Below are positions 26,037 to 35,267 of a stretch of 64,000 bases of DNA, one piece after another. Position numbers and translations under genes: made by a program. The notes under the pieces are model-generated. The model saw only the letters and a list, made by a program, of their open reading frames with translations. It did not search any database and was not told where the DNA came from. The stretch comes from Nitrosopumilus sp. (lineage in GTDB: Archaea; Thermoproteota; Nitrososphaeria; Nitrososphaerales; Nitrosopumilaceae). How positions within the stretch are numbered: the stretch's first letter is position 1; every line of letters begins with the position of its first letter. Location of the stretch: positions 124,001-188,000 of the forward strand of contig JAOTWS010000002.1 of assembly GCA_029862745.1 (NCBI GenBank), written 5' to 3'.

Positions 26037-26141
26037 GATGACAAGTTTAGAAATTTAGTCTTAATGGACGGTGTGTATTTAGATCGACTTTGAGGTTAAT
26101 TTAGCTAACAAACTCTTATTCATGATTCTCACAACTCAAGT

Positions 26142-26906
26142 GTGGCAAGGATTGTTGTATTTGATTCAGGATTAGGCTCCTTATCTATAATTCAAGCAAT
26201 GCAGGATTTATTCAAATCAGAAATTATCTATTTTGCAGATCAACAGAATTATCCATATGGAAAAAAATCACAAACTCAATTAAACAAAATTATAATAAAG
26301 TCTATTAACCTATTACAAGAACAATTCTTACCAGACATTATAGTTGTTGCGTCAAATACTCCTAGTCTTATGTTTAATTTATCATCAAGAAAAATAATTG
26401 ATGTAAAACCACCATTAGCTTATGCAAAAAAAATATCAAAGTCAAAGGAAATTGCCATATTAGCAACCGAAAATGCAATAAAGAGCAAAGGGTTAAATAA
26501 ATATCTCAAAAAAAATAACCTTTCAAAATCTTTTAAGTTTTTTATAGTAAATGCCTCAGAACTTGTAGAATTAATTGAATCTGGGAAATTTCTTACTAAT
26601 AAAAATTACTGTAAAAAAATTATTAAAAAAATACTTGATCAAATTTTAACTCAACATTCCATAGATACAGTAACACTTTCTAGTACACATTTACCATTTT
26701 TAAAACTATTATTAGAAAAAGAATATCCAAAAATTAAATTTATAGATTCAGGAAATATAGTTGCAAATAAAATTTTTCTGAAAATTAAAAATAAACAATC
26801 AAAAAGAAACTCATTAAAGATTTTCACTTCAGGTGATACTAAAAAATTTCAGAATAAATTAAATAAGATAGGATTGAAAAATAAGGTTAATTTTTTATCT
26901 ATTTAG
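26142..26906 (+). CDS. Glutamate/aspartate racemase-fold protein with both catalytic Cys replaced by Ser
   Basis: 254 residues, GTG start. The MurI layout is clear: IVVFDSGLGSLSI at the N-terminus (D8, S9), YFADQQNYPYGKKS near 30-43, then VVASNTPS and LSSTHLP where MurI has VACNTAS and LGCTHYP. The two catalytic cysteines are therefore S71 and S180. The fold and substrate loops remain, but a two-cysteine racemisation should not work. Archaea of this group have no peptidoglycan, so a changed function (binding, regulation, another amino acid or lyase chemistry) is likely. The C-terminus is Lys-rich and shortened. It is convergent with cbiF, overlapping by 8 bp. Confidence 0.75.
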   Translation: MARIVVFDSGLGSLSIIQAMQDLFKSEIIYFADQQNYPYGKKSQTQLNKIIIKSINLLQEQFLPDIIVVASNTPSLMFNLSSRKIIDVKPPLAYAKKISKSKEIAILATENAIKSKGLNKYLKKNNLSKSFKFFIVNASELVELIESGKFLTNKNYCKKIIKKILDQILTQHSIDTVTLSSTHLPFLKLLLEKEYPKIKFIDSGNIVANKIFLKIKNKQSKRNSLKIFTSGDTKKFQNKLNKIGLKNKVNFLSI

Positions 26907-27657
26907 CTTTTCTGTAACCGTGACTAAATTTTTTATCGTATAATTTAGAATACTCGTATGTCTCAGGATCAATCACATCACTGATAATCACAATTGCAGT
27001 TCTGGTAATTTGTTCATTTTTTACTTTTTTTGCTATTTCTTCAAGTGTTCCTTTAATGATTTTTTGATCTTTCCAGCTTGCATGATAAACAACAGCAACT
27101 GGAGTTGTTTTTTTATACCCACCAGCAATTGCTTCTTTTACTAAGTTTGATATCAAATGAACACTAAGATAAAAGATCAATGTAGCTCTATGCTTTGCGA
27201 GCTCTGAGATTTTTTCACGTTTAGGAACCTTGGTTCTAGATTCTGCTCTTGTAACAATAATTGTCTGAGTTACCCCTGGTAATGTCAATTGAGTTCCAAG
27301 TGCTGCAGCTGAAGCTAAAAATGCTGTTATTCCGGGAATAACAACAGATTTAATTCCATTTTTTTCTAAGTTATCAATTTGCTCTTTGATTGCACCGTAA
27401 ATTGAAGGATCCCCATCATGTAATCTTACTACAAGTTTGTCTTTTTTTGCATTTTTGTACAACAAATCAAAAATTTCTTCTCTTACTAGTTTTGCTGCAT
27501 CATATAATTTTCCTTTTTTACAAAGCTTCAAAATCGGTTGAGGAATTAAAGAACCAGAATAAACCACAATATCTGCTTTTTGAATTAATTTCTTGGCTTT
27601 GACTGTTATTAATTCAGGATCACCTGGACCACATCCAACAAAGAATACCTCAGACAC
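26899..27657 (-). CDS. cbiF: Cobalt-precorrin-4 C11-methyltransferase
   Basis: 252 residues. SAM-dependent methylation at C11 in the anaerobic cobalamin route. Family signatures are FFVGCGPGDPELITVKA at the start, RLHDGDPSIYGAI near 78-90, PGITAFLASAAALG near 109-122 and VTRAESRTKVP near 135-145, which singles out CbiF/CobM among the related methylases. It overlaps cbiL by 8 bp (27650-27657) and is the last gene of the cbiT-cbiL-cbiF run. Confidence 0.93.
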   Translation of the reverse strand: MSEVFFVGCGPGDPELITVKAKKLIQKADIVVYSGSLIPQPILKLCKKGKLYDAAKLVREEIFDLLYKNAKKDKLVVRLHDGDPSIYGAIKEQIDNLEKNGIKSVVIPGITAFLASAAALGTQLTLPGVTQTIIVTRAESRTKVPKREKISELAKHRATLIFYLSVHLISNLVKEAIAGGYKKTTPVAVVYHASWKDQKIIKGTLEEIAKKVKNEQITRTAIVIISDVIDPETYEYSKLYDKKFSHGYRKAK

Positions 27658-28372
27658 GTTTTACCACCAAAATTGAAAAATATTTTGTAGTTAACGTATC
27701 ATCATTTACTTCACCTAAAGTCATTTTTCGAATAATTTCATTTTTTGTTCCAAGATCTTGACCTATCGCAAAAATTGAATTATCTGGGAATCCTGACTCT
27801 TTTAGAACCTCAATTACTTTATCAAAATATCTTCCATCCTTAAGAAATATCATGGATTCAGAATTTTTTGCAATCTCTTTAACACTAGATAGATCATAGC
27901 ACGATGGAATAATAGCAACTTTTTCTGCACCTTCAGCAATGCTTACACCAACTTTAGATGCAAACGTAAACATGGAAACAATTCCTGGTATCACATTAAT
28001 ATCCATATATGGATAGTTTTCTTTTAGATCCTTGTGCATATAGATCCAAGTACTATACAAGTAAGGATCACCTATTGTAAGATACACAACATTTTTTCCA
28101 GTAAGAACTGTTTCAGCCATTATTTTTGCATTCTTTTTCCATGTCGCTTCAAGAATATCCTTATTTTTTGTCATTGGAAAGATTAGCTTTACAATTTTTT
28201 GATTTTTTGATTTATCAATTATAGGTGAAACAACACTAAATGCAATACTTGGTCTATCTTCACTAGAGGCAGGACACATGATAATGTCTGCATTTTGAAT
28301 TGCTTTTACAGCCTTGACAGTGAGCAATTCTACGTCTCCGGGACCTACTCCAATTCCAATCAATCCAGGCAT
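27650..28372 (-). CDS. cbiL: Cobalt-precorrin-2 C20-methyltransferase
   Basis: 240 residues. It methylates C20 of cobalt-precorrin-2. It has the tetrapyrrole methylase start LIGIGVGPGDVELLTVKAV and the YLTIGDPYLYSTW loop, with IIMCPASSEDRPSIA near 31-45, typical of CbiL/CobI. It lies between cbiT (36 bp upstream) and cbiF (8-bp overlap) in one operon. Confidence 0.92.
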   Translation of the reverse strand: MPGLIGIGVGPGDVELLTVKAVKAIQNADIIMCPASSEDRPSIAFSVVSPIIDKSKNQKIVKLIFPMTKNKDILEATWKKNAKIMAETVLTGKNVVYLTIGDPYLYSTWIYMHKDLKENYPYMDINVIPGIVSMFTFASKVGVSIAEGAEKVAIIPSCYDLSSVKEIAKNSESMIFLKDGRYFDKVIEVLKESGFPDNSIFAIGQDLGTKNEIIRKMTLGEVNDDTLTTKYFSILVVKRV

Positions 28373-28408
28373 GTAAAGTATGGATTTTATCCCAATTAAA
28401 AATCTAGA

Positions 28409-28999
28409 TTACACCTTGGTAGCAGAAATTATTGTTACAGGATTTCTTGCAAGCATCATAGTTCCTGCAGTGGTTTTTCTGCTTTTTGATACTGTTATCT
28501 GAATAATATCCACAAATTCAAAATGCAATTTCTTAAGAACTTGTAACACTGAATAAAATGTCTCAATTAGTATCATACCAATTACAATTCTACCTCCTGA
28601 TCTTAATTTGTTCTCAGAAAGCTCAACTATTTCTTTTGTATCACCACCAGTCCCTCCAATGAATATTGTATCAGCTTCTTCAAGTTCAAGCATCTTTTCT
28701 TTAGCATTACCATAAATTACAGAAATATTTGATATGCCAAATTTTTCTATGTTTTTTTTAGTTAATTCTACAGCATTTTGATCATAATCAATGGCCAATA
28801 CTTTACCCGATGATCCAATTTGAAGTGCAGCTTCAATAGATATAGATCCACTACCACAACCAATATCATAAACTATTTGACCTGGCCTTAATCTTGCTTT
28901 ACTAATTTGAATAGTTCTTATTTCCTCTTTTGTTATTGGAACGTTTTCTGTTCGCTCAAAAAGTTCATCTGGAATTCCAGGAGTTTTGTAATTCCACAT
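28409..28999 (-). CDS. cbiT: Cobalt-precorrin-6B C15-methyltransferase (decarboxylating), CbiT
   Basis: 196 residues. A Rossmann methyltransferase with the SAM loop VYDIGCGSGSISIEAA near 43-58 and the CbiT opening GIPDELFERTENVPITKEEIR. It methylates C15 and decarboxylates the C12 acetate. It is the CbiT half only; the CbiE half that is fused to it in CobL is absent here and not seen elsewhere in the window. First cobalamin gene of this block, directly after a small membrane protein gene. Confidence 0.92.
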   Translation of the reverse strand: MWNYKTPGIPDELFERTENVPITKEEIRTIQISKARLRPGQIVYDIGCGSGSISIEAALQIGSSGKVLAIDYDQNAVELTKKNIEKFGISNISVIYGNAKEKMLELEEADTIFIGGTGGDTKEIVELSENKLRSGGRIVIGMILIETFYSVLQVLKKLHFEFVDIIQITVSKSRKTTAGTMMLARNPVTIISATKV

Positions 29000-29027
29000 A
29001 GTCTATCATTAATTCTAAATTATCAAA

Positions 29028-29504
29028 TTATAGATTAATGCCGGCAGAAACAGTTCCTGCATGAAGTAATGTATAAGTTACAATCCAAGTAAACAGGTAT
29101 AAAAAAACATAGCTACCAATACCTTGTGTAACAATTTTTTTCCTATCTGATGATGGTAATTGTAATTTCATACCTTTTGCAACAATAATTGTACCAATAA
29201 ACACTATTATCATAAACACAATCGAAGCCCATCTTCTTTCTTCACCTTCAATATCTTCAAACATGAAAGTTGCTGCAGAACCAGCAATTACTGCTAACCC
29301 AACACGTAACCAAAATAATTTGTTTAATTTTCTATCTTTCTCACTTTTTTCAGCTACACTAACAGGCGAATCTGCTGATTTATCTGGAACAGGATCAGAT
29401 TTTTCTATTTCAGGAATATCATTTGGATTTTTGTCTCTAGATTCCTTTTTTGAATCATCAGGTCCAGGTGTAGCCTCTGATTTTTTCTTTTTAAACTTTG
29501 CCAA
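29028..29504 (-). CDS. Small three-helix membrane protein, possibly EMC6-like
   Basis: 158 residues. The first 60 residues are charged, Pro-rich and probably disordered in the cytoplasm. Three membrane helices follow (about 63-82, 92-112 and 127-150) joined by short loops. Spacing and the last helix (IVTQGIGSYVFLYLFTW) recall the EMC6/Rab5IF family, part of the membrane-protein insertase machinery in eukaryotes with archaeal relatives. That link is by eye only and could be wrong. It precedes cbiT by 28 bp but need not share its role. Divergent from the RqcH gene. Confidence 0.65.
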   Translation of the reverse strand: MAKFKKKKSEATPGPDDSKKESRDKNPNDIPEIEKSDPVPDKSADSPVSVAEKSEKDRKLNKLFWLRVGLAVIAGSAATFMFEDIEGEERRWASIVFMIIVFIGTIIVAKGMKLQLPSSDRKKIVTQGIGSYVFLYLFTWIVTYTLLHAGTVSAGINL

Positions 29505-29601
29505 GTAAATTTCTAGCGTGTCTCAAGCAAACCATGTTTAATATCTTTGGTCATAATTTGAGCACATCAAAGGAAGAGTATAATTTTAGACGATAAATAC
29601 C

Positions 29602-31539
29602 ATGATTATGACCCTTGCAGGAATTGAACTACGGTATTTAGTTGATAAAATTTCTGAACAAGTTCAAGATTACTATATTAGCAATATATACGGAATTACA
29701 AAAGACAGTATTCTATTCAAACTTCACCATACTGAAAAAAGTGATTTATTTATGATGATCTCAACATTTGGTGTTTGGTTAACTACAGTAAAAATTGATC
29801 AAATGGAACCAAATAGGTTGCTCAAAAGATTACGAAGTGATCTTCTTAGATTAAAATTAAAAAAAATAAAACAAATTGGTTCAGAAAGAATTGCATATTT
29901 TATTTTTGAAGGATTTGGAAAAGAGTTTATTTTAGTGGGAGAATTTTTTGGGGACGGAAATATTTTACTCTGTAGTAAAGATATGAAGATACTTGCACTA
30001 CAGCATTCGATAGACGTAAGACATAGAAAACTTAGTGTAGGTTTAGAATATGCACAACCACCGGAAAATGGATTAGATATTTTTAACATATCAGAATTAG
30101 ATTTTGTTGAACTTGGTACAACAGATATAGTTTCTGCTAAGTGGTTAGGACGAACTTTGGGGTTGCCAAAAAAATATGTTGAAGGTATTTTTCAGATCGC
30201 AGATGTAGATCCAAAAAAAATTGGCAATCTATTAACACCTAAAGAAATAAAGAAAATTTTTGAAACTACTAAAAAAATTGTTACAGATGTAGTATCCGGA
30301 AACCATAATCCAATAATTATTAGAAATGAAAAAACAGAAGTTGTTCCACTTAAACTAGGAACCCCTGAAGGAGAGATTACTAATGTTGATGATTTCATTA
30401 AAGGGTTAGATATTGTTTTTACAGAAAACATAGTCAAAAAAGGAAAATCTATTCAATCAAGCGGATCTGATAAAAAAATCAAAGAATTACAAACTCAAAT
30501 ATCTGAACAAGAAAAAGCAATTGAAATCGTTAAAGAAAGATCAAAAAATATCACAAATGTTGCAAATTCTCTTTTTGAAATGGTGTCAAAAGGAATAATG
30601 TCAATCGATGATAAAAATGCGCAAGAAATTTTGGCAAGTAATAATGCAAAACTAACTAGTGAAAAAGGATTTTCATTAATTGTAATTCAAGATGAAAAAA
30701 TAAAGATAAACACTAATGCCTCACTCCAATCAATTGCATCATTATTATTTAATGAGGCAAAAAAGCAATCAAGTGCAATAAATTCAATTCAAACAATTAA
30801 AGAAAGAACAGAGCAAAAGCTAAAAAAATTCCAAAGTAAAACCGATTCTGAAAAAGATTTGGTAATGATTTCAGAAATTAGAAAGAAACATTGGTATGAA
30901 AGATATAGATGGTTCTATACATCTGATGGGTTTCTTGCAATTGGTGGAAGAGATGCTGCATCAAATTCAGCCGTAGTTAGAAAGCATTTGGTAAAAAATG
31001 ATAGGATATTTCATGGAGATATTTTTGGCTCACCATTCTTTATTTTAAAAGAAGCAGAAAATGTACCTGATACAAGTATGAATGAAGTTGCACATGCAAC
31101 AGTTTGCTTTAGTCGTGCATGGAGAGAAGGAATGTATGGAGTAAGTGCATATTGGGTAAATCCTGAACAAGTAAAAAAATCAGCTCCTAGCGGAGAATTT
31201 CTACCTAAAGGCTCTTTTACTATAGAAGGACAAAGAAATTTCATAAAATCTGATACTTTGAGATTAGCTGTTGGAATTATTCCATTAGACGATGATTATG
31301 TTTTAACATGTGGACCCCCTGATCCAATCAAAAAAAATTCTATTTGTTATGCAATTATTGAACCTCATGGCACTGAAATGGTAGATGTAGCCAAAAAAAT
31401 TAGAATTGAATTCTCTAAATTACAAGAAGAAATTACAAAAAAAATATCTATTGATGATTTTGTTCGTGTTCTACCCCCTGGAAAAAGCCAAATTAAGGAA
31501 GTAGATATTGGAGATTATACTACTATTTCTAAATATTAA
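29602..31539 (+). CDS. rqcH: NFACT/RqcH family ribosome quality control protein
   Basis: 645 residues. It binds obstructed large ribosomal subunits carrying stalled peptidyl-tRNA; bacterial RqcH and eukaryotic Rqc2 recruit tRNA to add C-terminal tails. Order: NFACT-N domain (about 1-190), HhH region (about 190-240), long coiled coils (about 285-325 and 385-420) and the NFACT-R domain near 430-550 with HWYERYRWFYTSDGFLAIGG and GRDAASN. A C-terminal beta domain (about 560-640) completes the family. ATG starts at residues 1 and 3 are both possible. Divergent from the EMC6-like gene. Confidence 0.92.
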   Translation: MIMTLAGIELRYLVDKISEQVQDYYISNIYGITKDSILFKLHHTEKSDLFMMISTFGVWLTTVKIDQMEPNRLLKRLRSDLLRLKLKKIKQIGSERIAYFIFEGFGKEFILVGEFFGDGNILLCSKDMKILALQHSIDVRHRKLSVGLEYAQPPENGLDIFNISELDFVELGTTDIVSAKWLGRTLGLPKKYVEGIFQIADVDPKKIGNLLTPKEIKKIFETTKKIVTDVVSGNHNPIIIRNEKTEVVPLKLGTPEGEITNVDDFIKGLDIVFTENIVKKGKSIQSSGSDKKIKELQTQISEQEKAIEIVKERSKNITNVANSLFEMVSKGIMSIDDKNAQEILASNNAKLTSEKGFSLIVIQDEKIKINTNASLQSIASLLFNEAKKQSSAINSIQTIKERTEQKLKKFQSKTDSEKDLVMISEIRKKHWYERYRWFYTSDGFLAIGGRDAASNSAVVRKHLVKNDRIFHGDIFGSPFFILKEAENVPDTSMNEVAHATVCFSRAWREGMYGVSAYWVNPEQVKKSAPSGEFLPKGSFTIEGQRNFIKSDTLRLAVGIIPLDDDYVLTCGPPDPIKKNSICYAIIEPHGTEMVDVAKKIRIEFSKLQEEITKKISIDDFVRVLPPGKSQIKEVDIGDYTTISKY

Positions 31540-31822
31540 AATAAATTACATTTAGTTTAATAATTTTAATAGAATCTCACCTAGATATTTATTCAAAATC
31601 ATGGATAATGATATAAGCTAGAATTAATGTTATTTTGTTTTGAATACCTAGAGCTTCTTATACGATTTAATTACAATGTTTTCAAGTTTTCTTTAAACAA
31701 AAAATACAATGTCATCTAATGTATTATAAAAATTCTATATCTATCTATTAGTTGAAACACATCTTCAACTAATTTAATCATCTTATAATTTGTATAAATT
31801 GTAGACACTAAATGATTTATCT

Positions 31823-33301
31823 CTATGGAAAAGCAATTGATTTAATTACTATAGAATCTAATTCTGAAATTTTAATTCTCTTTTGTTCCATACTATCTCT
31901 CATTCTAATTGTTACAGTTTCATCTTCCAACGTTTGATGATCAACAGTAATTGCAAACGGAGATCCAATCTCATCTAGTCTTCTATATCTTCTTCCTATT
32001 GCTCCTGAATGATCCAAAAATGCATCACATTTTCGTTTAATTTTTAGATAAATCTCATCAGCCTTTTCTTTTAATCCATCTTTTTTCACTAATGACAAAA
32101 TTCCAATATGAACAGGTGACAAATAGGGTTTTAGAGCTAAAACTATTCTATCATGCTCTTTATCATCTCTCAGACTGTGCTCTAAGATAGTATAAAGACT
32201 ACGATCAATTCCCATTGAAATCTCAAAGACATGAGGAAGAACTTTTTCATCATTATCCATTACATCGAATTTCTCATTACTTTTTTTTGCATGACTTGAC
32301 AAATCATAGTCTGATCTATAATTGCATGCAACTAATTCAAGCCAACCAATTGTAGTCTTAACTTCAAAGTCAAATGCCACATCAGCATAGAATGCTTTTT
32401 CTTTGTCACCTAGTTTTCTGAATCTACTTTTTGTAATATCAATGCCTGTTTTTTCATAAAATTCTGTCAATATCGCTAAGTAGTATGCAACAAACTTGTT
32501 TGGAATAATACCTGATTCTACTGCTTCTTTACATGTCATGGATACAGGATATGTATCTGTTTGAACTTGGATTATCACATTCTGAATTTCTGAGAATTTC
32601 TCCATTTCATCTAATTTGGATGGATTACAAAATACTTCAATTTCTGCCTGATAAAATTCTCTTAAACGAAGAAGACTTTGTCGTGGTGCTATCTCATTTC
32701 TAAAACTTTTGCCAACTTGTGCAATTCCCAAAGGAAGTTTCCCTCTCATAGTTTTGAACAGTCTCGGAAAATCTACAAAAATTGATTGACATGTTTCAGG
32801 TCTAAGATATGCTTCCTCCTCCTCAGGCCCAATACCAACTTTGAACATCATATTGAAATTCTTTGTCTTACCAAAGCTCCCTTTACATTTTGGACACTTT
32901 ATGTTATTTTGTAAAATAGCATTATCAAATTCTATCAAATCCTCACTTTCAGGGATCTCAATACCTGAAATCTCTGCAATCGTTCTATCTGCTCTAAATG
33001 TTGAATTACATTTTGTACATTTTATTATTGGATCTGCAAAATTACCCAAATGACCTGATGCCTCAAAAACTGATTTTGACATTATTTGGGAACCATCAAT
33101 TTCAAGCATCCCATCACGTCTGATCAATTCCCTTCTCCATAACTCTAAAAACTTATTTTTCAAGCCAACTCCGGATGGTCCATATTCCCAAAACCCTGCT
33201 TGTGCATCTGCATAAACCTCACAGCTAGGAAAATAAAATCCACGTTCAAGTGCTAATTTCATTACATCTTCATAATCCATAATTTGATTCCTTATATTCA
33301 T
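31823..33301 (-). CDS. glyS: Glycyl-tRNA synthetase, archaeal/eukaryotic single-chain type
   Basis: 492 residues. A class II synthetase that charges tRNA-Gly. The N-terminal catalytic core has the YEDVMKLALERGFYFPSCE start and motif 2 in SFRNEIAPRQSLLRLREF near 205-222. A zinc-like insertion with CTKC near 90 and CPKC near 140 and a C-terminal anticodon-binding domain (about 390-490) follow. Motif 3 lies near 363-375 (EISMGIDRSLYTI). A glycine tRNA (CCC) is also in this window at 40829. The gene lies 11 bp before nfo on the same strand. Confidence 0.95.
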   Translation of the reverse strand: MNIRNQIMDYEDVMKLALERGFYFPSCEVYADAQAGFWEYGPSGVGLKNKFLELWRRELIRRDGMLEIDGSQIMSKSVFEASGHLGNFADPIIKCTKCNSTFRADRTIAEISGIEIPESEDLIEFDNAILQNNIKCPKCKGSFGKTKNFNMMFKVGIGPEEEEAYLRPETCQSIFVDFPRLFKTMRGKLPLGIAQVGKSFRNEIAPRQSLLRLREFYQAEIEVFCNPSKLDEMEKFSEIQNVIIQVQTDTYPVSMTCKEAVESGIIPNKFVAYYLAILTEFYEKTGIDITKSRFRKLGDKEKAFYADVAFDFEVKTTIGWLELVACNYRSDYDLSSHAKKSNEKFDVMDNDEKVLPHVFEISMGIDRSLYTILEHSLRDDKEHDRIVLALKPYLSPVHIGILSLVKKDGLKEKADEIYLKIKRKCDAFLDHSGAIGRRYRRLDEIGSPFAITVDHQTLEDETVTIRMRDSMEQKRIKISELDSIVIKSIAFP

Positions 33302-33312
33302 AGAATAAATTT

Positions 33313-34152
33313 CTACGCAAATTCCTTTGCTTTTCTAATATTCTCAAAGTCGTCCCTTTCATCATCAATAGGAGTCTCTAAAATTATTGGAATTTTTTTC
33401 TTGTTTGCAAATTTTACTACAGCTTCGATTCCTTTTTCTCCAATTCCACCCAATCCTAAATGATAATGTCTATCCAGATTACAACCAATTTCCCCTTTAG
33501 CATCATTTAGATGCAGAATTTTCAGATTTTCTATTCCTACGTATTTATCAAATTCCAAAAATGTTTCTTTTACACTATCTTTATTTGTTAGATCATATCC
33601 TGCAACAAATGCATGACAAGTGTCAAAACAAACACCAAATTTTTTTGTAGGTTTTAACTGTTTGAAAATCTCTCCTAACTGTTTAAAATCAGAACCAACA
33701 GAATTTTTTTGTCCTGCAGTATTTTCTAATAAAATCATCACATCATTTTTTGTTTGACCTGCTTTAGTTAAACCCTCTACTAATTTTTTAATTCCAGCTT
33801 CCTCACCTGTTCCTAAATGACTACCAAGATGAGTTACTAAATATGGAATCCCTAACTGTGAACATCTCTCAACTTCGCTAATCAAAGTTTTAACTGATTT
33901 TTCAAATCCATCTTCTTTTGGAGTTGCAAGATTTGGTAAGTATGGCATATGAGCACAAGTTGCAAATCTGTCAATCTTACTTGTTTTTAATTTTAATTTA
34001 AAATTAGCAATGTCATCCTTGGTTAGTTCTTTTGCATGCCAACCTCTCGGATTTCTTGTAAATATCTGAAAAGCAGAACATTCTCTTTCAACAGCATTAT
34101 CCACTGCTTTGTCAATTGATCCTGATATCGATACATGGCATCCTATCTGCAT
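33313..34152 (-). CDS. nfo: Endonuclease IV (AP endonuclease)
   Basis: 279 residues from the ATG at 34152, where the family starts (MQIGCHVSISG); a frame from 34194 would add 14 residues of no family character. It cuts DNA 5' to abasic sites using three metal ions. Metal ligands are visible in order: H in GCHVSI, H in LVTHLGSH, E in LLENTAGQ, D and H in GVCFDTCHAF, H in ILHLNDAKG, D-H in NLDRHYHLG and the final E in PIILETP. It lies upstream of glyS on the same strand, 11 bp apart. Confidence 0.95.
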   Translation of the reverse strand: MQIGCHVSISGSIDKAVDNAVERECSAFQIFTRNPRGWHAKELTKDDIANFKLKLKTSKIDRFATCAHMPYLPNLATPKEDGFEKSVKTLISEVERCSQLGIPYLVTHLGSHLGTGEEAGIKKLVEGLTKAGQTKNDVMILLENTAGQKNSVGSDFKQLGEIFKQLKPTKKFGVCFDTCHAFVAGYDLTNKDSVKETFLEFDKYVGIENLKILHLNDAKGEIGCNLDRHYHLGLGGIGEKGIEAVVKFANKKKIPIILETPIDDERDDFENIRKAKEFA

Positions 34153-34238
34153 TTGTGTTAATTTTCTTAAAACATAATTTAAACTAGGGTCCAAATTTAA
34201 AAAACCAGATTTTTAAGTAAACTAGGTGAATTACTAAC

Positions 34239-35267
34239 ATGTTAGAACTGGGTACTGATGAATTTGCAAAATATCCGTTTCTGGAAGGTGCTGGGAAAAT
34301 TCTTAAAGACAAAGGTTTCCCATTATCACAATTTGGAACTGATCCTGATCTTAAATCAGTAGTTGATAAAGCATATCACAGACTTAAAGTTTCTACCAAA
34401 GGAGGTATCTACAAGTCTGAAATTATCAATGGAGAAGCATCTGATTCTGCTCGTGAAAAAGAGATTTTTTCATTTCTCTTAGCAATAGTATTGATAAAAT
34501 TAACCGGAATGCACACGTTGATTAAAAGATTTGCTCTTGCCGAAGCTAGACGTGCAGAAAACCATCTTGAAAAAGATTTAGGAAAAGCTTCTGATAAATC
34601 AAAAATTGATTTAGCAATAAGAATTATTTATGATTTATTTAGTATTGAAGTTATAAAAGAAGATGATTTTTTTAAAATATCCGTATCTGATTATCTAAAA
34701 CATTCAATAGATTTTCATGAAAGAGAATGGAAATTAATCAACCGACATGTAGAAGATGGAAAAGTATTACTTACTCCAGATAAAACAGTTAGATTAATTC
34801 GAAAAGAATTAGGCAATTACATTATCTCCAAAATTACAAATGCACCGACTCCACCGATGATATCTGGACTTGAAAATATAGTAAAGGAATTTACTTCAAT
34901 TGGTAAAGATCTTGCTCCTTCTTACATTGTAACTAGTGGTGATTATCCTCCTTGCATCAAACATGCAATTGAAGTTCTTGAGAAAGGTGAAAATCTCCCT
35001 CATTCAGGAAGATTTATGCTTGCCACATTTTTACTTTCAAAGGGACAAACAGTTCAGCAAATTGCACCCTTGTTTAAAAATGCGCCTGATTATAATGAAC
35101 GTGTTACACTATACCAACTTAATCACTTATCTGGAATGTCCGGAAGCGGTACCCAATATTCTTGTCCTTCGTGTGAGAAACTTAAAACTCAAAGTTTGTG
35201 TTATGCAATATCTGAATGTGATACCATCATTAATCCATTACAATTTGGAAAGAAGAGACAATCATGA
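34239..35267 (+). CDS. priL: DNA primase large subunit
   Basis: 342 residues. It partners PriS and carries the [4Fe-4S] cluster domain in its C-terminal half. Candidate cluster cysteines are C239 in DYPPCIKHA and the group YSCPSCEKLKTQSLCYAISEC near 306-326; the LPHSGRFMLATFLL segment near 255 is characteristic. The stop overlaps the start of priS by 4 bp (ATGA), so both are made in a fixed ratio. Divergent from nfo. Confidence 0.94.
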   Translation: MLELGTDEFAKYPFLEGAGKILKDKGFPLSQFGTDPDLKSVVDKAYHRLKVSTKGGIYKSEIINGEASDSAREKEIFSFLLAIVLIKLTGMHTLIKRFALAEARRAENHLEKDLGKASDKSKIDLAIRIIYDLFSIEVIKEDDFFKISVSDYLKHSIDFHEREWKLINRHVEDGKVLLTPDKTVRLIRKELGNYIISKITNAPTPPMISGLENIVKEFTSIGKDLAPSYIVTSGDYPPCIKHAIEVLEKGENLPHSGRFMLATFLLSKGQTVQQIAPLFKNAPDYNERVTLYQLNHLSGMSGSGTQYSCPSCEKLKTQSLCYAISECDTIINPLQFGKKRQS

